From: JAJDOJ01 sp034722015
GTDB taxonomy: Bacteria; Pseudomonadota; Gammaproteobacteria; JAJDOJ01
Length of the DNA stretch: 22,422 bases
NCBI GenBank assembly: GCA_034722015.1
Contig: JAYENI010000250.1
Location: forward strand, 1 to 22,422
Direction: 5' to 3'
How positions within the stretch are numbered: position 1 is the first letter of the stretch; each line of letters opens with the position of its first letter. Positions 1 through 8,425 of the stretch are shown in pieces. The position numbers and the translations under genes are program-made. A model generated the notes under the pieces. The model was given only the letters and a program-made list of their open reading frames with translations, searched no databases and was not told the DNA's origin.

Positions 1-318
1 GGTGACGACACGAATCGCCTCGTCGGTGAACTCATCCAGGGACTTCCATCGATCCGAACGATCCAGAATCCGCGACCCGTCGCGCATCGCAACCCGCAGA
101 ACGTGCGAGCCCTCACCTTCGGCGTCCGCGGGCGCCCGCTCGGAAGTGATATAGAGTCCAGGCTGGGCGTCGCCATCGACAACCGTAGCCAGAATGTAGG
201 CGTACTCGATTCCGTCGCCGGACGCGATCTCGCCCAGCACGACGATGGAATACGGTCCGACCTGAAAACGCCGCCTGGGCACCGCGGTCTCGATCTTTGG
301 TGTGTGCATGATTTGCAT
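1..318 (-). CDS. Partial hypothetical protein, cut by the left window edge
   Basis: Reading leftward from 318, an open frame of 106 codons runs off the window without a stop. It begins MQIMHTPKIETAVPRR and continues through a mixed hydrophobic and acidic sequence ending near FTDEAIRVVT. Two ATG codons are possible, at 318 and 309. Neither has a strong ribosome binding site, although a purine run (AAAGAG) lies about 14 bases before the first. I recognise no family. The composition looks like a small soluble cytosolic protein, with no signal peptide or membrane segment in the visible part. It is divergent from the elongation factor gene and separated from it by about 440 bp. The frame has coding-like composition with no low-complexity artefacts, which supports it being real, but only the N-terminal part can be judged. 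Confidence 0.55.
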   Translation of the reverse strand, partial: MQIMHTPKIETAVPRRRFQVGPYSIVVLGEIASGDGIEYAYILATVVDGDAQPGLYITSERAPADAEGEGSHVLRVAMRDGSRILDRSDRWKSLDEFTDEAIRVVT

Positions 319-762
319 TCCGTTCACTGCAGCTCTTTCCAAAAGTGCATCATCGGTCAATCCCCTCACCCAGGCAACGTCCCTGGCAGACCGTCGCAAA
401 AGTGCCGGCAAGGTGAATTCGGGAGAGGGAAAAACACGCTTGCGACACCCTTTGACGGTGGCGGGGGAATTTTCATCGGTCTGCAAGGCCATCGAAGACA
501 GGCGGCATCAGTCGGGTTACACTCTTGTCGCCGCAGGGCGGTAGAAACCGTCGTGCGGCACTTAGGCGATTGCCGCGTGAACACCCTCGATCAGGGAAGT
601 TCGCGCCGTGCAGACGCGCGTACACGAGCCGGCCCGGCAAGTCCACCGAATCATCGGTCGGCCGAAAACAAACCATCAGCGAAAACCCGGTCGCTCTGGC
701 GATCCCGGGGAACGGCGGGCCGGTGTCCCGATCCCGCACGCCGCCAGAACGGGGGAATGGAA
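319..762. other. Divergent intergenic region with no convincing gene
   Basis: About 440 bp lie between the partial left gene and the EF-G2 gene. Several short open frames cross it on both strands, but none has a good ribosome binding site or recognisable protein content. It holds a weak sigma70-like promoter facing the EF-G2 gene (495-523). It also holds a 12-base copy (AGGCGATTGCCG at 564-575) of the left terminus of the MITE-like element found at 9369 and 13650. Confidence 0.5.
495..523 (+). promoter_or_regulatory. Possible weak sigma70 promoter for the EF-G2 gene
   Basis: AAGACA (495-500) and TACACT (518-523) are separated by exactly 17 bases and point toward the EF-G2 gene, whose start is about 240 bases downstream. 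Each hexamer departs from consensus, so this is only a candidate. Confidence 0.25.
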
Positions 763-2811
763 ATGGGCGGATACAGTACCCACGACATGCGAAATATCGC
801 GCTTGTCGGACATGCCGGCAGCGGCAAGACGACACTGGTAGAAAGTCTGCTGTACACGGCGGGGGCAATTTCCGCGGCCGGGTCCGTCGAGCGCGGGAGC
901 ACCGTCAGCGACTTCGACCCGATGGAGCGGGAACTTCAGCACTCCCTGGACGCGAGCGTCTGTCATCTCATGCACGGCGGGCGCCGAATCAACCTGATCG
1001 ACACCCCGGGTTATCCGGACTTCGCCGGTCGCGCCATCAGCGTGCTGCCGGCGGTCGAAACCGCCGCCTTGGTCGTCAACGCCCAGTCGGGAATCGAGAG
1101 GGTCACCGAGACGCTGATGGAGGTCGCCACGCGTCGCAAGCTGTGCCGCATGATCATCGTCAACCGGATCGACGCACCCGATGCCGATCTGCCGGCCCTG
1201 CTCCGACACATCCAGACCAAGTTCGGCGGCACCTGTCTGCCGATCAACCTGCCACTTGCGGACGGCTCCGGCGTGGCCGACTGTTACTTTGCGCCGGCTG
1301 GCGGCGAGACGGCGTTTTCCTCGGTCGAGTCCGCGCACACCCGCCTCATCGATCAGGTGGTGGAAGTGGACGAGGCCCTGATGGAGGTCTACCTGGAACA
1401 GGGCCAGGAACTGGACCCTGCACAGCTGCACGACCCGTTCGAGCAGGCCCTGCGCGAAGGTCACCTGATCCCCGTCTGTTTCGTATCGGCGCGCACCGGT
1501 GCCGGCATCCCGCAGTTGCTGGACATCTTTTCCCGGCTCATGCCAGACCCGTCCGAGGGCAACCCCCCGCCTTTTCTCAGGGGTGAAGGTGCGGACGCCG
1601 CCCCGATAGAGGTTGTACCGGACAGGGGCCGGCATGTCGTGGCGCATGTATTCAAGGTCGTCGTGGACCCGTTCGTCGGTCGCGTGGGCTTCTTCCGCAT
1701 CCATCAGGGCACGGTAACCCCCGACAGCAGGCTGTTCATCGGTGATGGCCGCAAACCCTTCAAGGTGGCCCATTTGCTCGAGCCACAGGGCAGGGACAGC
1801 CGGGAATGCGTGATCGGGATTCCCGGCGACATACGCGCGGTGAGCAAGGTCGACGAGATTCACTTCGACGCCGTGCTGCACGATTCCCACGACGAGGACA
1901 TGCTGCACCTGAAGTCCATGGACTGCCCCCCCGCCATGTTCGGGCTGGCGGTGGAACCGATTCGCCGCGGCGACGAACAGAAGCTCTCCGAGGCACTGAA
2001 CAAACTGGATGCGGAAGACCCCTGCCTGCGCGTGGAACATCGCGCATCGCTGAACGAAACGGTCCTCCTGGGCATGGGCGATCTTCATCTTCGCGTCGTG
2101 CTCGAGCGGATGAAGGCGAAGTTTAACGTCGAGGTCAAGACCCACCCGCCGAGCATCGCCTACCGGGAGACCATTACCACCGGCACCGAGGGCCACTACC
2201 GCCACAAGAAACAGACCGGCGGCGCCGGGCAGTTCGGTGAGGTGTCTATCAGAGTGGCTCCGCTGGAACGCGGCGCGGGATTCGAGTTCGTCGACAAGGT
2301 TGTCGGCGGGGCAATACCGGGACAGTTCATCCCCGCCATCGAGAAGGGCGTGCGCCAGGTCATCGAATCGGGGGCCATCGCCGGGTTCCCGATGCAGGAT
2401 GTACGCGTCGAGGTCTACGACGGCAAGCACCACTCGGTGGACTCCAAGGAGATCGCCTTTTCGACCGCGGGGCGCAAGGCCTTCCTCGATGCCGTGTCGA
2501 AGGCGAAACCGATCGTACTGGAACCCATCGTCAAGCTGCGCGTCACCGCGCCCAATCTGAACATGGGCGACATCACCGGCGACGTCTCGGGTATGCGCGG
2601 TATGATCAACGGCACGGAGGCATTGCCGGGAAACCGGGTGGAGATCACCGCGCAGGTACCGCTGAGTGAGTTGGAGAACTACCAGTCGCGTCTCAAGTCG
2701 ATGACCGGGGGTGAAGGCGCGTACACCGTCGAGTTCAGCCATTACGACCCCGTCCCGCCACGAACGCAGCAGACACTCGTCAAGGCCTTCAAGCCCTCGG
2801 ACGAAGGCTAA
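763..2811 (+). CDS. fusA: Elongation factor G, EF-G2-like subtype
   Basis: This is a translational GTPase of the EF-G family, 682 residues from the chosen start, close to the usual EF-G length. ATG 763 is preferred over ATG 757 because GGGGGA (751-756) then sits 6 bases upstream. The open frame extends far upstream but without protein-like content. Visible GTPase motifs are the P-loop GHAGSGKTT (residues 16-24), G3 as DTPGYPDF (80-87) and G4 as NRID (134-137). The classical EF-G switch I sequence RGITI is absent. Domains II to V follow, including GGAGQFGEVS and the C-terminal GEGAYTVEFSHYDPVP. Tyr84 replaces the histidine of the usual DTPGHVDF, which is typical of the paralogous EF-G2 group known from Thermus rather than of the housekeeping EF-G. 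The gene is not in a str operon with rpsL, rpsG or tuf, again as expected for a paralogue. A canonical fusA elsewhere in the genome is expected but not seen here. The exact role of EF-G2 proteins is not settled. Confidence 0.93.
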   Translation: MGGYSTHDMRNIALVGHAGSGKTTLVESLLYTAGAISAAGSVERGSTVSDFDPMERELQHSLDASVCHLMHGGRRINLIDTPGYPDFAGRAISVLPAVETAALVVNAQSGIERVTETLMEVATRRKLCRMIIVNRIDAPDADLPALLRHIQTKFGGTCLPINLPLADGSGVADCYFAPAGGETAFSSVESAHTRLIDQVVEVDEALMEVYLEQGQELDPAQLHDPFEQALREGHLIPVCFVSARTGAGIPQLLDIFSRLMPDPSEGNPPPFLRGEGADAAPIEVVPDRGRHVVAHVFKVVVDPFVGRVGFFRIHQGTVTPDSRLFIGDGRKPFKVAHLLEPQGRDSRECVIGIPGDIRAVSKVDEIHFDAVLHDSHDEDMLHLKSMDCPPAMFGLAVEPIRRGDEQKLSEALNKLDAEDPCLRVEHRASLNETVLLGMGDLHLRVVLERMKAKFNVEVKTHPPSIAYRETITTGTEGHYRHKKQTGGAGQFGEVSIRVAPLERGAGFEFVDKVVGGAIPGQFIPAIEKGVRQVIESGAIAGFPMQDVRVEVYDGKHHSVDSKEIAFSTAGRKAFLDAVSKAKPIVLEPIVKLRVTAPNLNMGDITGDVSGMRGMINGTEALPGNRVEITAQVPLSELENYQSRLKSMTGGEGAYTVEFSHYDPVPPRTQQTLVKAFKPSDEG

Positions 2812-2831
2812 GGCGATTTCTGGAAATCGCC
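2811..2831. repeat. Palindrome made of MITE-end sequence at a stop codon
   Basis: GGCGATTTC (2812-2820) and its exact reverse complement GAAATCGCC (2823-2831) are separated by TG. Together with the last A of the EF-G2 stop codon, the left side matches 12 bases of the right terminus of the 159-bp element at 9369-9527. It may be a remnant left after loss of the interior of such an element. It could also form a hairpin at the 3' end of the EF-G2 transcript, but no U-run follows it. Confidence 0.6.
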
Positions 2832-2917
2832 CAAGCAGTACGGATGTCCTGCCGGACTTGACCGATGCGACGATACGTGCAGTTCGGGCACGTGTCAGGC
2901 GAACGGACAGTGCGCCC

Positions 2918-2937
2918 GGCCGCCACGGCGGCCTTTT
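2918..2937 (+). terminator. Intrinsic terminator candidate after the EF-G2 gene
   Basis: GGCCGCC (2918-2924) and GGCGGCC (2927-2933) form a perfect GC-rich stem that closes over about four bases and is followed by TTTT (2934-2937). It lies 27 bases before the start of the MlaC-like gene, so it would separate the two genes transcriptionally or act as a partial attenuator. The U-run is short. Confidence 0.55.
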
Positions 2938-2964
2938 ACCAGTGTTTCCGAAAAAGAGGTCAGC

Positions 2965-3558
2965 ATGATTCGCAGAATATTGATTCTCGGCCTGATGTTG
3001 TGGCCCCTCGCGGTCGGGGCGACCGGGCCGACACCGACGGCAAAGGTCAGGGCCACGGTGGACGAGATTCTCATCGTCCTGCGCGACAGGAATCTGGACT
3101 GGGCCGCGCAGAAGCAGCGGATCGAGCCTATCGTGGACCGCGCGTTCGACTTCCGGTCCATGTCGCAAAGCGTGCTCGCCACGCACTGGAAAACGGCCAC
3201 GCCGGCGGAACGCACGCAGTTCGTCGATTATTTTTCCTCGTATTTGCAGGAAACCTATATGGAGCGGATCCAGAACTACAGCGACGAGTACGTCCGTTAC
3301 GGCAAGGAGAACATCAACAAGCGAGGTGACCGCGCCAGTGTCGACACGTTCATCGTCGCGAACGGTAAAGAGATTCCGGTGACCTACCGGCTCAGAAAAA
3401 ACGGCGCCGCCTGGTTTTCCTACGACGTCGTCATCGAGGGTCAGAGCCTGGTCAGAAACTACCGCGACGTATACTCCGCGATCATCAGATCGGAAGGAAT
3501 CGGCGGCCTGCTGGACGATCTGCGAAGCGGCAAACCGCCACCGGTCAGCGTACCGTGA
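2965..3558 (+). CDS. mlaC: MlaC/Ttg2D-family periplasmic phospholipid-binding protein
   Basis: The 197-residue product starts with a signal peptide (hydrophobic core LILGLMLWPLAVGA, likely cleaved near residue 19 before TGPTPTAK). The rest matches the MlaC/toluene-tolerance Ttg2D family. Recognisable parts are RNLDWAAQKQRIEPIVDRAFDFRSMSQSVL, the helical stretch around TPAERTQFVDYFSSYLQETY, and the end region RNYRDVYSAIIRSEGIGGLLDDL. Family members carry phospholipid through the periplasm between the MlaA-OmpC and MlaFEDB complexes. AGAGG lies 5 bases before the ATG and supports this start. No mlaF, mlaE, mlaD or mlaB gene is next to it, so it stands alone here. It could be an orphan paralogue, like the MlaC-like proteins associated with hopanoid loci, rather than the core Mla component. 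Length is normal for the family. Confidence 0.85.
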   Translation: MIRRILILGLMLWPLAVGATGPTPTAKVRATVDEILIVLRDRNLDWAAQKQRIEPIVDRAFDFRSMSQSVLATHWKTATPAERTQFVDYFSSYLQETYMERIQNYSDEYVRYGKENINKRGDRASVDTFIVANGKEIPVTYRLRKNGAAWFSYDVVIEGQSLVRNYRDVYSAIIRSEGIGGLLDDLRSGKPPPVSVP

Positions 3559-3760
3559 GACCCCTTCGCCGCCGGCAGGAAACCGTCGGGATCGAGGCAT
3601 TCCCCATCGCTGGTTCCCGGTCGATCCGTCGGTCGCTTCGCCAGACGTGACACAGGGCTCCGCCAGGAAGACCACAGCGCCGGGAGGCATTGCGCAGCTT
3701 GCCCGGTCGCGCACGGGAACGCCACAGGCGGGCCCGGACCGCGCATCCAGGGGCTCCGCA

Positions 3761-6700
3761 ATGGTGTTCGACTATGCGACGCAGGACCGCGACCCGCTGC
3801 GCGAGGCGGTCATGGCCGCCCGCGAGGCCGACGAATCCGGCCTCGTCACCGGGATGCTTCAGGCCGCAACCTTCCCGGAGGATGCCGGGCAACGCATCCG
3901 GGACCGGGCCACGAAACTCATCCGGTCGATCCATCGCCGCTCGCGGTTCGCCGGGCCGGAGGCGTTTCTCAACGAGTTCTCGCTTACCGGCGCCGAAGGG
4001 TCCGCATTGATGACTCTCGCCGAATCCGCGTTGCGCACACCGGACGACGGGACACTCGATCGTCTCATCCGCGACAAGATCGAGGCGGGTGACTGGGCCA
4101 CACACGCGGGTCACAGTGCCTCACCGATTGTCAACCTGGCGACACGGGTCTTCATGCTGTCCGCACTCTTGCTGCAACCCCGAAGCGGCGAGCAGGGCCG
4201 GGTTCGTGAACGGTACAGGCGTTTCCTTGAGACTTCAGGACAATGGATGGTTCGCCAGGGCGTCAAGCATGCACTGAATCAAGCGGGGCGGCGATTCATT
4301 CTCGGGGCCTCTATCGAAGACGGACTCACACGGGGCCGTCGTTACCTGCGGCGTGGATACACACTCTCTTTCGACATGCTCGGCGAATCGGCCCTCACCC
4401 GCGAAGAAGCGGACGGTCACTACGAACGCTACGCCGCCGCCATCGAGGCGATCGAAAAGCACGACGCCGGTGGCCCCGCGGAGCGCTACGGTATCTCGGT
4501 CAAGCTGTCGGCGATCTCGCCGCGTTTCGTGTATTCCCGCTACCAGGAGGTCCTCGGCACCCTGGTGCCCCGCCTTCGCACGCTTGCGATCATGGCCAGG
4601 GACGCGGGCGTCGGCCTGACCATCGACGCCGAAGAGACCCAGCGACTGGAACTGCAACTCGACGTGCTGGCGGCGCTGATGGCCGACCCTCTGCTGTCCG
4701 ACTACGACGGTCTGGGTGTGGCCGTCCAGACCTACCAGAAGCGAGCCTGGCCACTGATCGACTGGCTGGCGTCGCTGGCTCGCGACAACCGGCGCCGGCT
4801 CATGGTTCGTCTGACCAAGGGCGCGTACTGGGACGCGGAGATTCGCGCGGCGCAACTCGCCGGGCTCGACAACTATCCGGTCTTCACCCGCAAGGCGTCC
4901 ACCGACGTTTCGTTCATCGCCTGCGCACGAAAACTGCTCTCCCACGCGGACCGGCTCTACCCGATGTTCGCCACACACAACGCGCACACCGTCGCATCTG
5001 TCATGGAACTGGCGGGTGACATCGACTACGAGTTCCAGCGCCTGCACGGCATGGGGGGCACCCTTTTCGACCGGATCGTCAGCAAATCAGGGAACGGACC
5101 CCGTTGCCGTGTCTACGCCCCCTGCGGGGACTACGCCAGCCTGTTGCCCTACCTGGTGCGGCGCCTGCTCGAAAACGGCGCCAACACCTCGTTTGTCCAT
5201 CGTATCGCCGACCCGGGTGCACCGGTCGACGAACTGACTGCCGACCCCGCCGCCACCGTGCGGTCTCTGGAGCACATCCCGCATCCTCGAATTCCGGTAC
5301 CCGGTGACCTGTTCGCCCCCGGGCGAAGCAACTCGCGCGGCATCGACCTTTCCGACGAACGCTCCCTGACGGCGCTTGCAGCGGACCTGCAACCCTGGGC
5401 AGGACACCTCTGGGGCGCCGCACCGCTGCTGGACGGCAAACCCCGTCCAGGTCCGTCCTACGAGGCCGTGAGTCCCGCCGACCGCAGGCGCGCGGTCGGA
5501 ATCGTGACACTTGCCACCGGCGAGGACCTCGACCTCGCCGTCACCCGTGCGTGCGCTGCGGCCACCGCCTGGGGCAGCGCCCCGGCCTCCGCACGCGCCG
5601 CCTGCCTGGAACGGGCGGCCGACCTGTACGAGCGCAATCGGACAGAGCTGATCGCCCTGTGCGTGCGCGAAGCGGGCAAGACGCTCGAGAGCGCCGTTGC
5701 GGAGATCCGCGAGGCGGTGGATTTCTGCCGATACTATGCCTGCCGGGCGCGCGAGGGGTTTTCCGGGCCTCGCAGCCTTCCCGGTCCTCATGGTGCCGGC
5801 GTGGTCGATCGCGCCATCGGCACCTTCGCCTGCATCAGCCCCTGGAACTTCCCGCTGGCGATCTTCACCGGGCAGGTCGCTGCCGCACTCGCCGCCGGTA
5901 ACAGTGTCGTCGCCAAGCCGGCGGAGCAGACGCCGCTGATCGCCATGCGCGCGGTGATGTTGCTGCACGATGCGGGCGTACCCGTCGAGGCGTTGCAGCT
6001 GGTGACCGGGGCGGGTGAGACAGGGGCCCGGCTGGTCTCCGACCCGAGAATCGACGGCGTGGCGTTTACCGGAAGCACCGGGGCGGCACAACACATTCGC
6101 CGTGCGCTCGTCGCGGGTCGCCGTCGCAACAATGCCCCGCTGATCGCGGAGACCGGCGGGCAGAATGCCATGATCGCGGACTCCACCGCGCGTCTCGAAC
6201 AGGTCGTCAACGACGTGCTGCGCTCAGCCTTTGACTCCGCCGGCCAGCGTTGCTCCGCCCTGCGCGTCCTCTTCATACAGGAAGATGTGGCAGACACCTT
6301 TGAAGCACTCCTCACGGGCGCGATGGCGGAGCTGAAGGTTGGGGACCCGGCGTGGCTGGGAACCGACGTCGGTCCGGTCATCGACGCCGAGGCGCGGCAG
6401 CGGCTCGAGGCGCACGCGGACAGTCTCGAGTCGACAGCGCGCCTGCTCCACCGATGCGAGACCGGTCCCGAAACCCGTTACGGGACCTTTTTTGCTCCCC
6501 TCGCCTACGAGATCGATTCCCTGAAACAGCTCACCGAAGAACACTTCGGTCCGATCCTGCATGTCGTGCGATTCGGGGCGGACGAGCTCGACCGCGTGGT
6601 CAGGGAGATCAACGGGACCGGATACGGACTCACTTTCGGCTTGCAGACCCGCATCGACGGTATCGCCCGGGAACTTTACCAGAGGGTCCGCGCGGGGAAT

Positions 6701-7684
6701 CACTATGTGAACCGCAACATGATCGGCGCGGTGGTGGGATCGCAACCCTTCGGCGGGGAAGGCCTCTCGGGAACCGGACCCAAGGCCGGCGGACCGCACT
6801 ACCTGCGACGCTTCTCCCGCGCCGTGCCGGACGGTCCCGTGCAGAGAGTCGAGACCCTGCGTCCACCCGTGGTCACGTCAGCTGCGTCGTCAGGCGCGGC
6901 CCGGGATCCCGGTGGTCAAAGTAACGGTCGCCGCCTGATCGGACTCGCCGCCAGGGCGTCCCGGGCGTGCGATGCACTTGATGCCGCGATCCGTCGCCGG
7001 TATCTGGAACAGTGCGCCGCAACACTCCTCGACTCGGCAGGCGAGATATCCCGGACACTGAGCGCTGAAATCGATACACCGGCAGATCTCGAATATGAGC
7101 GGGTTTCCCAGGCTCACGCCCTGTGTCTCGCCTGGGGAACCCGGGCAGAGGCCGAATGCGCCGAAGACACGCCGCTGCCCGGGGCAACCGGGGAACGGAA
7201 CCACTACCGGCTTCACAACCGCGGCGCGGTGCTCTGCATCATCGAGCCGAGAGTGGCAGCGCCACTCGCGCCCACCCTGCTCGCCGCGGTCCTGGCCACC
7301 GGCAACGCGGCGGTCCTGGCGCCGTTACCCGGTGCGCAGGCCTCGATGGAACGCATTTTCGATTGCTTCCGATCGGCGCCCTGGCCCGGGAACGCACTCG
7401 CCATGGTGCATGTCACCTCGGGCGAGACCCTGGACGTGATGCTCAGACACCCGAAGCTGGCCGGCGTGGCCTATGCCGGCGGCACGGAAACCGCGCACCG
7501 CCTCGAACGAGCGCTGGCCGAGCGTCCGGGTGCGCTCATTCCCCTCATCGCTGACACCCGGTATTCCGGCGAAATCGGCCCGTTTTCGGACCCGGCGAAT
7601 CTCTACCGATTCTGTACCGCACGCACCCTCTCGGTGGACACCACCGCCACCGGCGGAAACGCGTCACTGTATGCGGAGGATTGA
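3761..7684 (+). CDS. putA: Bifunctional proline dehydrogenase / glutamate semialdehyde dehydrogenase PutA
   Basis: PutA oxidises proline to glutamate in two steps, using FAD in the N-terminal proline dehydrogenase and NAD in the C-terminal aldehyde dehydrogenase, at the inner face of the membrane. The product is 1307 residues from ATG 3761, which has AGGGG seven bases upstream; an earlier in-frame GTG lacks such a site. The arm region and alpha/beta-barrel dehydrogenase show LIRDKIEAGDWATHAGHS, VRLTKGAYWDAEIR and the FAD/proline-site segment LHGMGGTLFDRI. The aldehyde dehydrogenase part shows ISPWNFPLAIFTGQ, FTGSTG, Glu797 in ETGGQN, catalytic Cys831 in AGQRCSALR and NHYVNRNMIGAVVGSQPFGG. A further C-terminal region (about 1050-1307) resembles the degenerate aldehyde-dehydrogenase-like domain of long PutA proteins. 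There is no N-terminal ribbon-helix-helix DNA-binding domain, so this PutA should not repress its own gene as the E. coli protein does. No putP or regulator is adjacent. Confidence 0.95.
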   Translation: MVFDYATQDRDPLREAVMAAREADESGLVTGMLQAATFPEDAGQRIRDRATKLIRSIHRRSRFAGPEAFLNEFSLTGAEGSALMTLAESALRTPDDGTLDRLIRDKIEAGDWATHAGHSASPIVNLATRVFMLSALLLQPRSGEQGRVRERYRRFLETSGQWMVRQGVKHALNQAGRRFILGASIEDGLTRGRRYLRRGYTLSFDMLGESALTREEADGHYERYAAAIEAIEKHDAGGPAERYGISVKLSAISPRFVYSRYQEVLGTLVPRLRTLAIMARDAGVGLTIDAEETQRLELQLDVLAALMADPLLSDYDGLGVAVQTYQKRAWPLIDWLASLARDNRRRLMVRLTKGAYWDAEIRAAQLAGLDNYPVFTRKASTDVSFIACARKLLSHADRLYPMFATHNAHTVASVMELAGDIDYEFQRLHGMGGTLFDRIVSKSGNGPRCRVYAPCGDYASLLPYLVRRLLENGANTSFVHRIADPGAPVDELTADPAATVRSLEHIPHPRIPVPGDLFAPGRSNSRGIDLSDERSLTALAADLQPWAGHLWGAAPLLDGKPRPGPSYEAVSPADRRRAVGIVTLATGEDLDLAVTRACAAATAWGSAPASARAACLERAADLYERNRTELIALCVREAGKTLESAVAEIREAVDFCRYYACRAREGFSGPRSLPGPHGAGVVDRAIGTFACISPWNFPLAIFTGQVAAALAAGNSVVAKPAEQTPLIAMRAVMLLHDAGVPVEALQLVTGAGETGARLVSDPRIDGVAFTGSTGAAQHIRRALVAGRRRNNAPLIAETGGQNAMIADSTARLEQVVNDVLRSAFDSAGQRCSALRVLFIQEDVADTFEALLTGAMAELKVGDPAWLGTDVGPVIDAEARQRLEAHADSLESTARLLHRCETGPETRYGTFFAPLAYEIDSLKQLTEEHFGPILHVVRFGADELDRVVREINGTGYGLTFGLQTRIDGIARELYQRVRAGNHYVNRNMIGAVVGSQPFGGEGLSGTGPKAGGPHYLRRFSRAVPDGPVQRVETLRPPVVTSAASSGAARDPGGQSNGRRLIGLAARASRACDALDAAIRRRYLEQCAATLLDSAGEISRTLSAEIDTPADLEYERVSQAHALCLAWGTRAEAECAEDTPLPGATGERNHYRLHNRGAVLCIIEPRVAAPLAPTLLAAVLATGNAAVLAPLPGAQASMERIFDCFRSAPWPGNALAMVHVTSGETLDVMLRHPKLAGVAYAGGTETAHRLERALAERPGALIPLIADTRYSGEIGPFSDPANLYRFCTARTLSVDTTATGGNASLYAED

Positions 7685-7692
7685 GTGGCAAC

Positions 7693-7958
7693 GGTGGAAT
7701 GCGCTTCGCTTTTCCACCCTACCGGTCCTACACTACACCCTTCGTAGGGTGGACAAACGCAGTGCAGTCCACCATTTCTGGCTCCCGGGTGCACCTGCGG
7801 TGGAATGCGCTGCGCTTTTCCACCCTACCTAACCATTTGATTTTTAGCTCATGTAGGGTCGACAAATGCAGCCTACGTAGGGTGGACAAGTGGAGCGCAG
7901 TCCACCGTTTCTGGTTCCCCGTCGCACGGTGGACTGCGCTGCGCTTGTCCGCCCTGCC
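7693..7958. repeat. Cluster of REP-like palindromic units
   Basis: At least five units of about 30 bases share the pattern GTAGGGTGGA(A/C)AA, then GCGCAGCGCA, then (T/G)TCCACC, each a near-palindrome. They lie at 7693-7722, 7744-7773, 7799-7828, 7877-7906 and 7928-7958; a degenerate one starts near 7853. Orientation mixes forward (7744, 7853, 7877) and reverse (7693, 7799, 7928) units. The cluster fills the whole gap between the convergent putA and nfeD genes. Repeats of this kind are widespread in gammaproteobacterial intergenic DNA. At convergent 3' ends they may stabilise or terminate transcripts of both genes. Confidence 0.85.
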
Positions 7959-7963
7959 GATGC

Positions 7964-8425
7964 TTATCCGTTACCCTTGTATTCCTGCTCGACGATCAGG
8001 GAATTTCCGTTGACCGAGACGACGGACACCCGGCTCCCCGCGGGCACATCGCCCCCTTCGATCCGCCACACCGTGTCGTCGACCCGCATCTCGCCGACGC
8101 CGTTGACGATCGGCGCCGCGAGCGTAAACGCACGACCGACATAGGCCTGTCCCCTGCGGTTCAGGGCGGGCTGGTCGGTCTCCGGCGGATGACGGCGCTG
8201 GTACAGTTTGTAGGCGACAATGGTGGCCACCGAGAGCACCGCGAACAGCAGCAATTGACCCTCCCAGGCGAACCCGGGCAACAGCAACAGGACCCCTCCG
8301 ACCACCCCCGCGGACACCCCCATCCACAGGAACACGAAACCCGGGGCGAAGGCCTCGACGATCAGCAGGACGATACCCAGTATCCACCAGTGCCAGTAGT
8401 CGACCGGCCAGCCCCACCCCGTCAC
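7964..8425 (-). CDS. nfeD: NfeD-like membrane protein
   Basis: The 153-residue product has a tryptophan-rich start (MTGWGWPVDYWHWWILG) and two or three membrane segments in the first 75 residues (ILGIVLLIVEAFAPGF, a Gly/Val/Leu segment, and LLLFAVLSVATIVAYKLY). A soluble C-terminal domain (about 85-150) follows, with the pattern RRGQAYVGRAFTLAAPIVNG and ending VVSVNGNSLIVEQE. This is the short NfeD type without the ClpP-like protease domain, whose C-terminal part forms an OB fold. It starts with GTG, and the GTGA overlap with the stop codon of the upstream SPFH gene (4 bp) indicates translational coupling. NfeD proteins nearly always pair with an SPFH/stomatin protein, as here, and are thought to help organise membrane microdomains. 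The stop codon lies directly beside the palindromic repeat cluster. Confidence 0.9.
   Translation of the reverse strand: MTGWGWPVDYWHWWILGIVLLIVEAFAPGFVFLWMGVSAGVVGGVLLLLPGFAWEGQLLLFAVLSVATIVAYKLYQRRHPPETDQPALNRRGQAYVGRAFTLAAPIVNGVGEMRVDDTVWRIEGGDVPAGSRVSVVSVNGNSLIVEQEYKGNG

Noticed and set aside
103..762. A 220-residue N-terminal extension of the EF-G2 protein
   Set aside because: The frame is open but its content is low-complexity and unlike any EF-G N-terminus. The P-loop lies at the usual distance from ATG 763, which has a proper ribosome binding site.
676..3714. A 1012-codon open frame on the minus strand
   Set aside because: It is antisense to the EF-G2 gene and crosses into the MlaC gene. 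Such long frames are common opposite GC-rich genes, and its translation shows no domain content.
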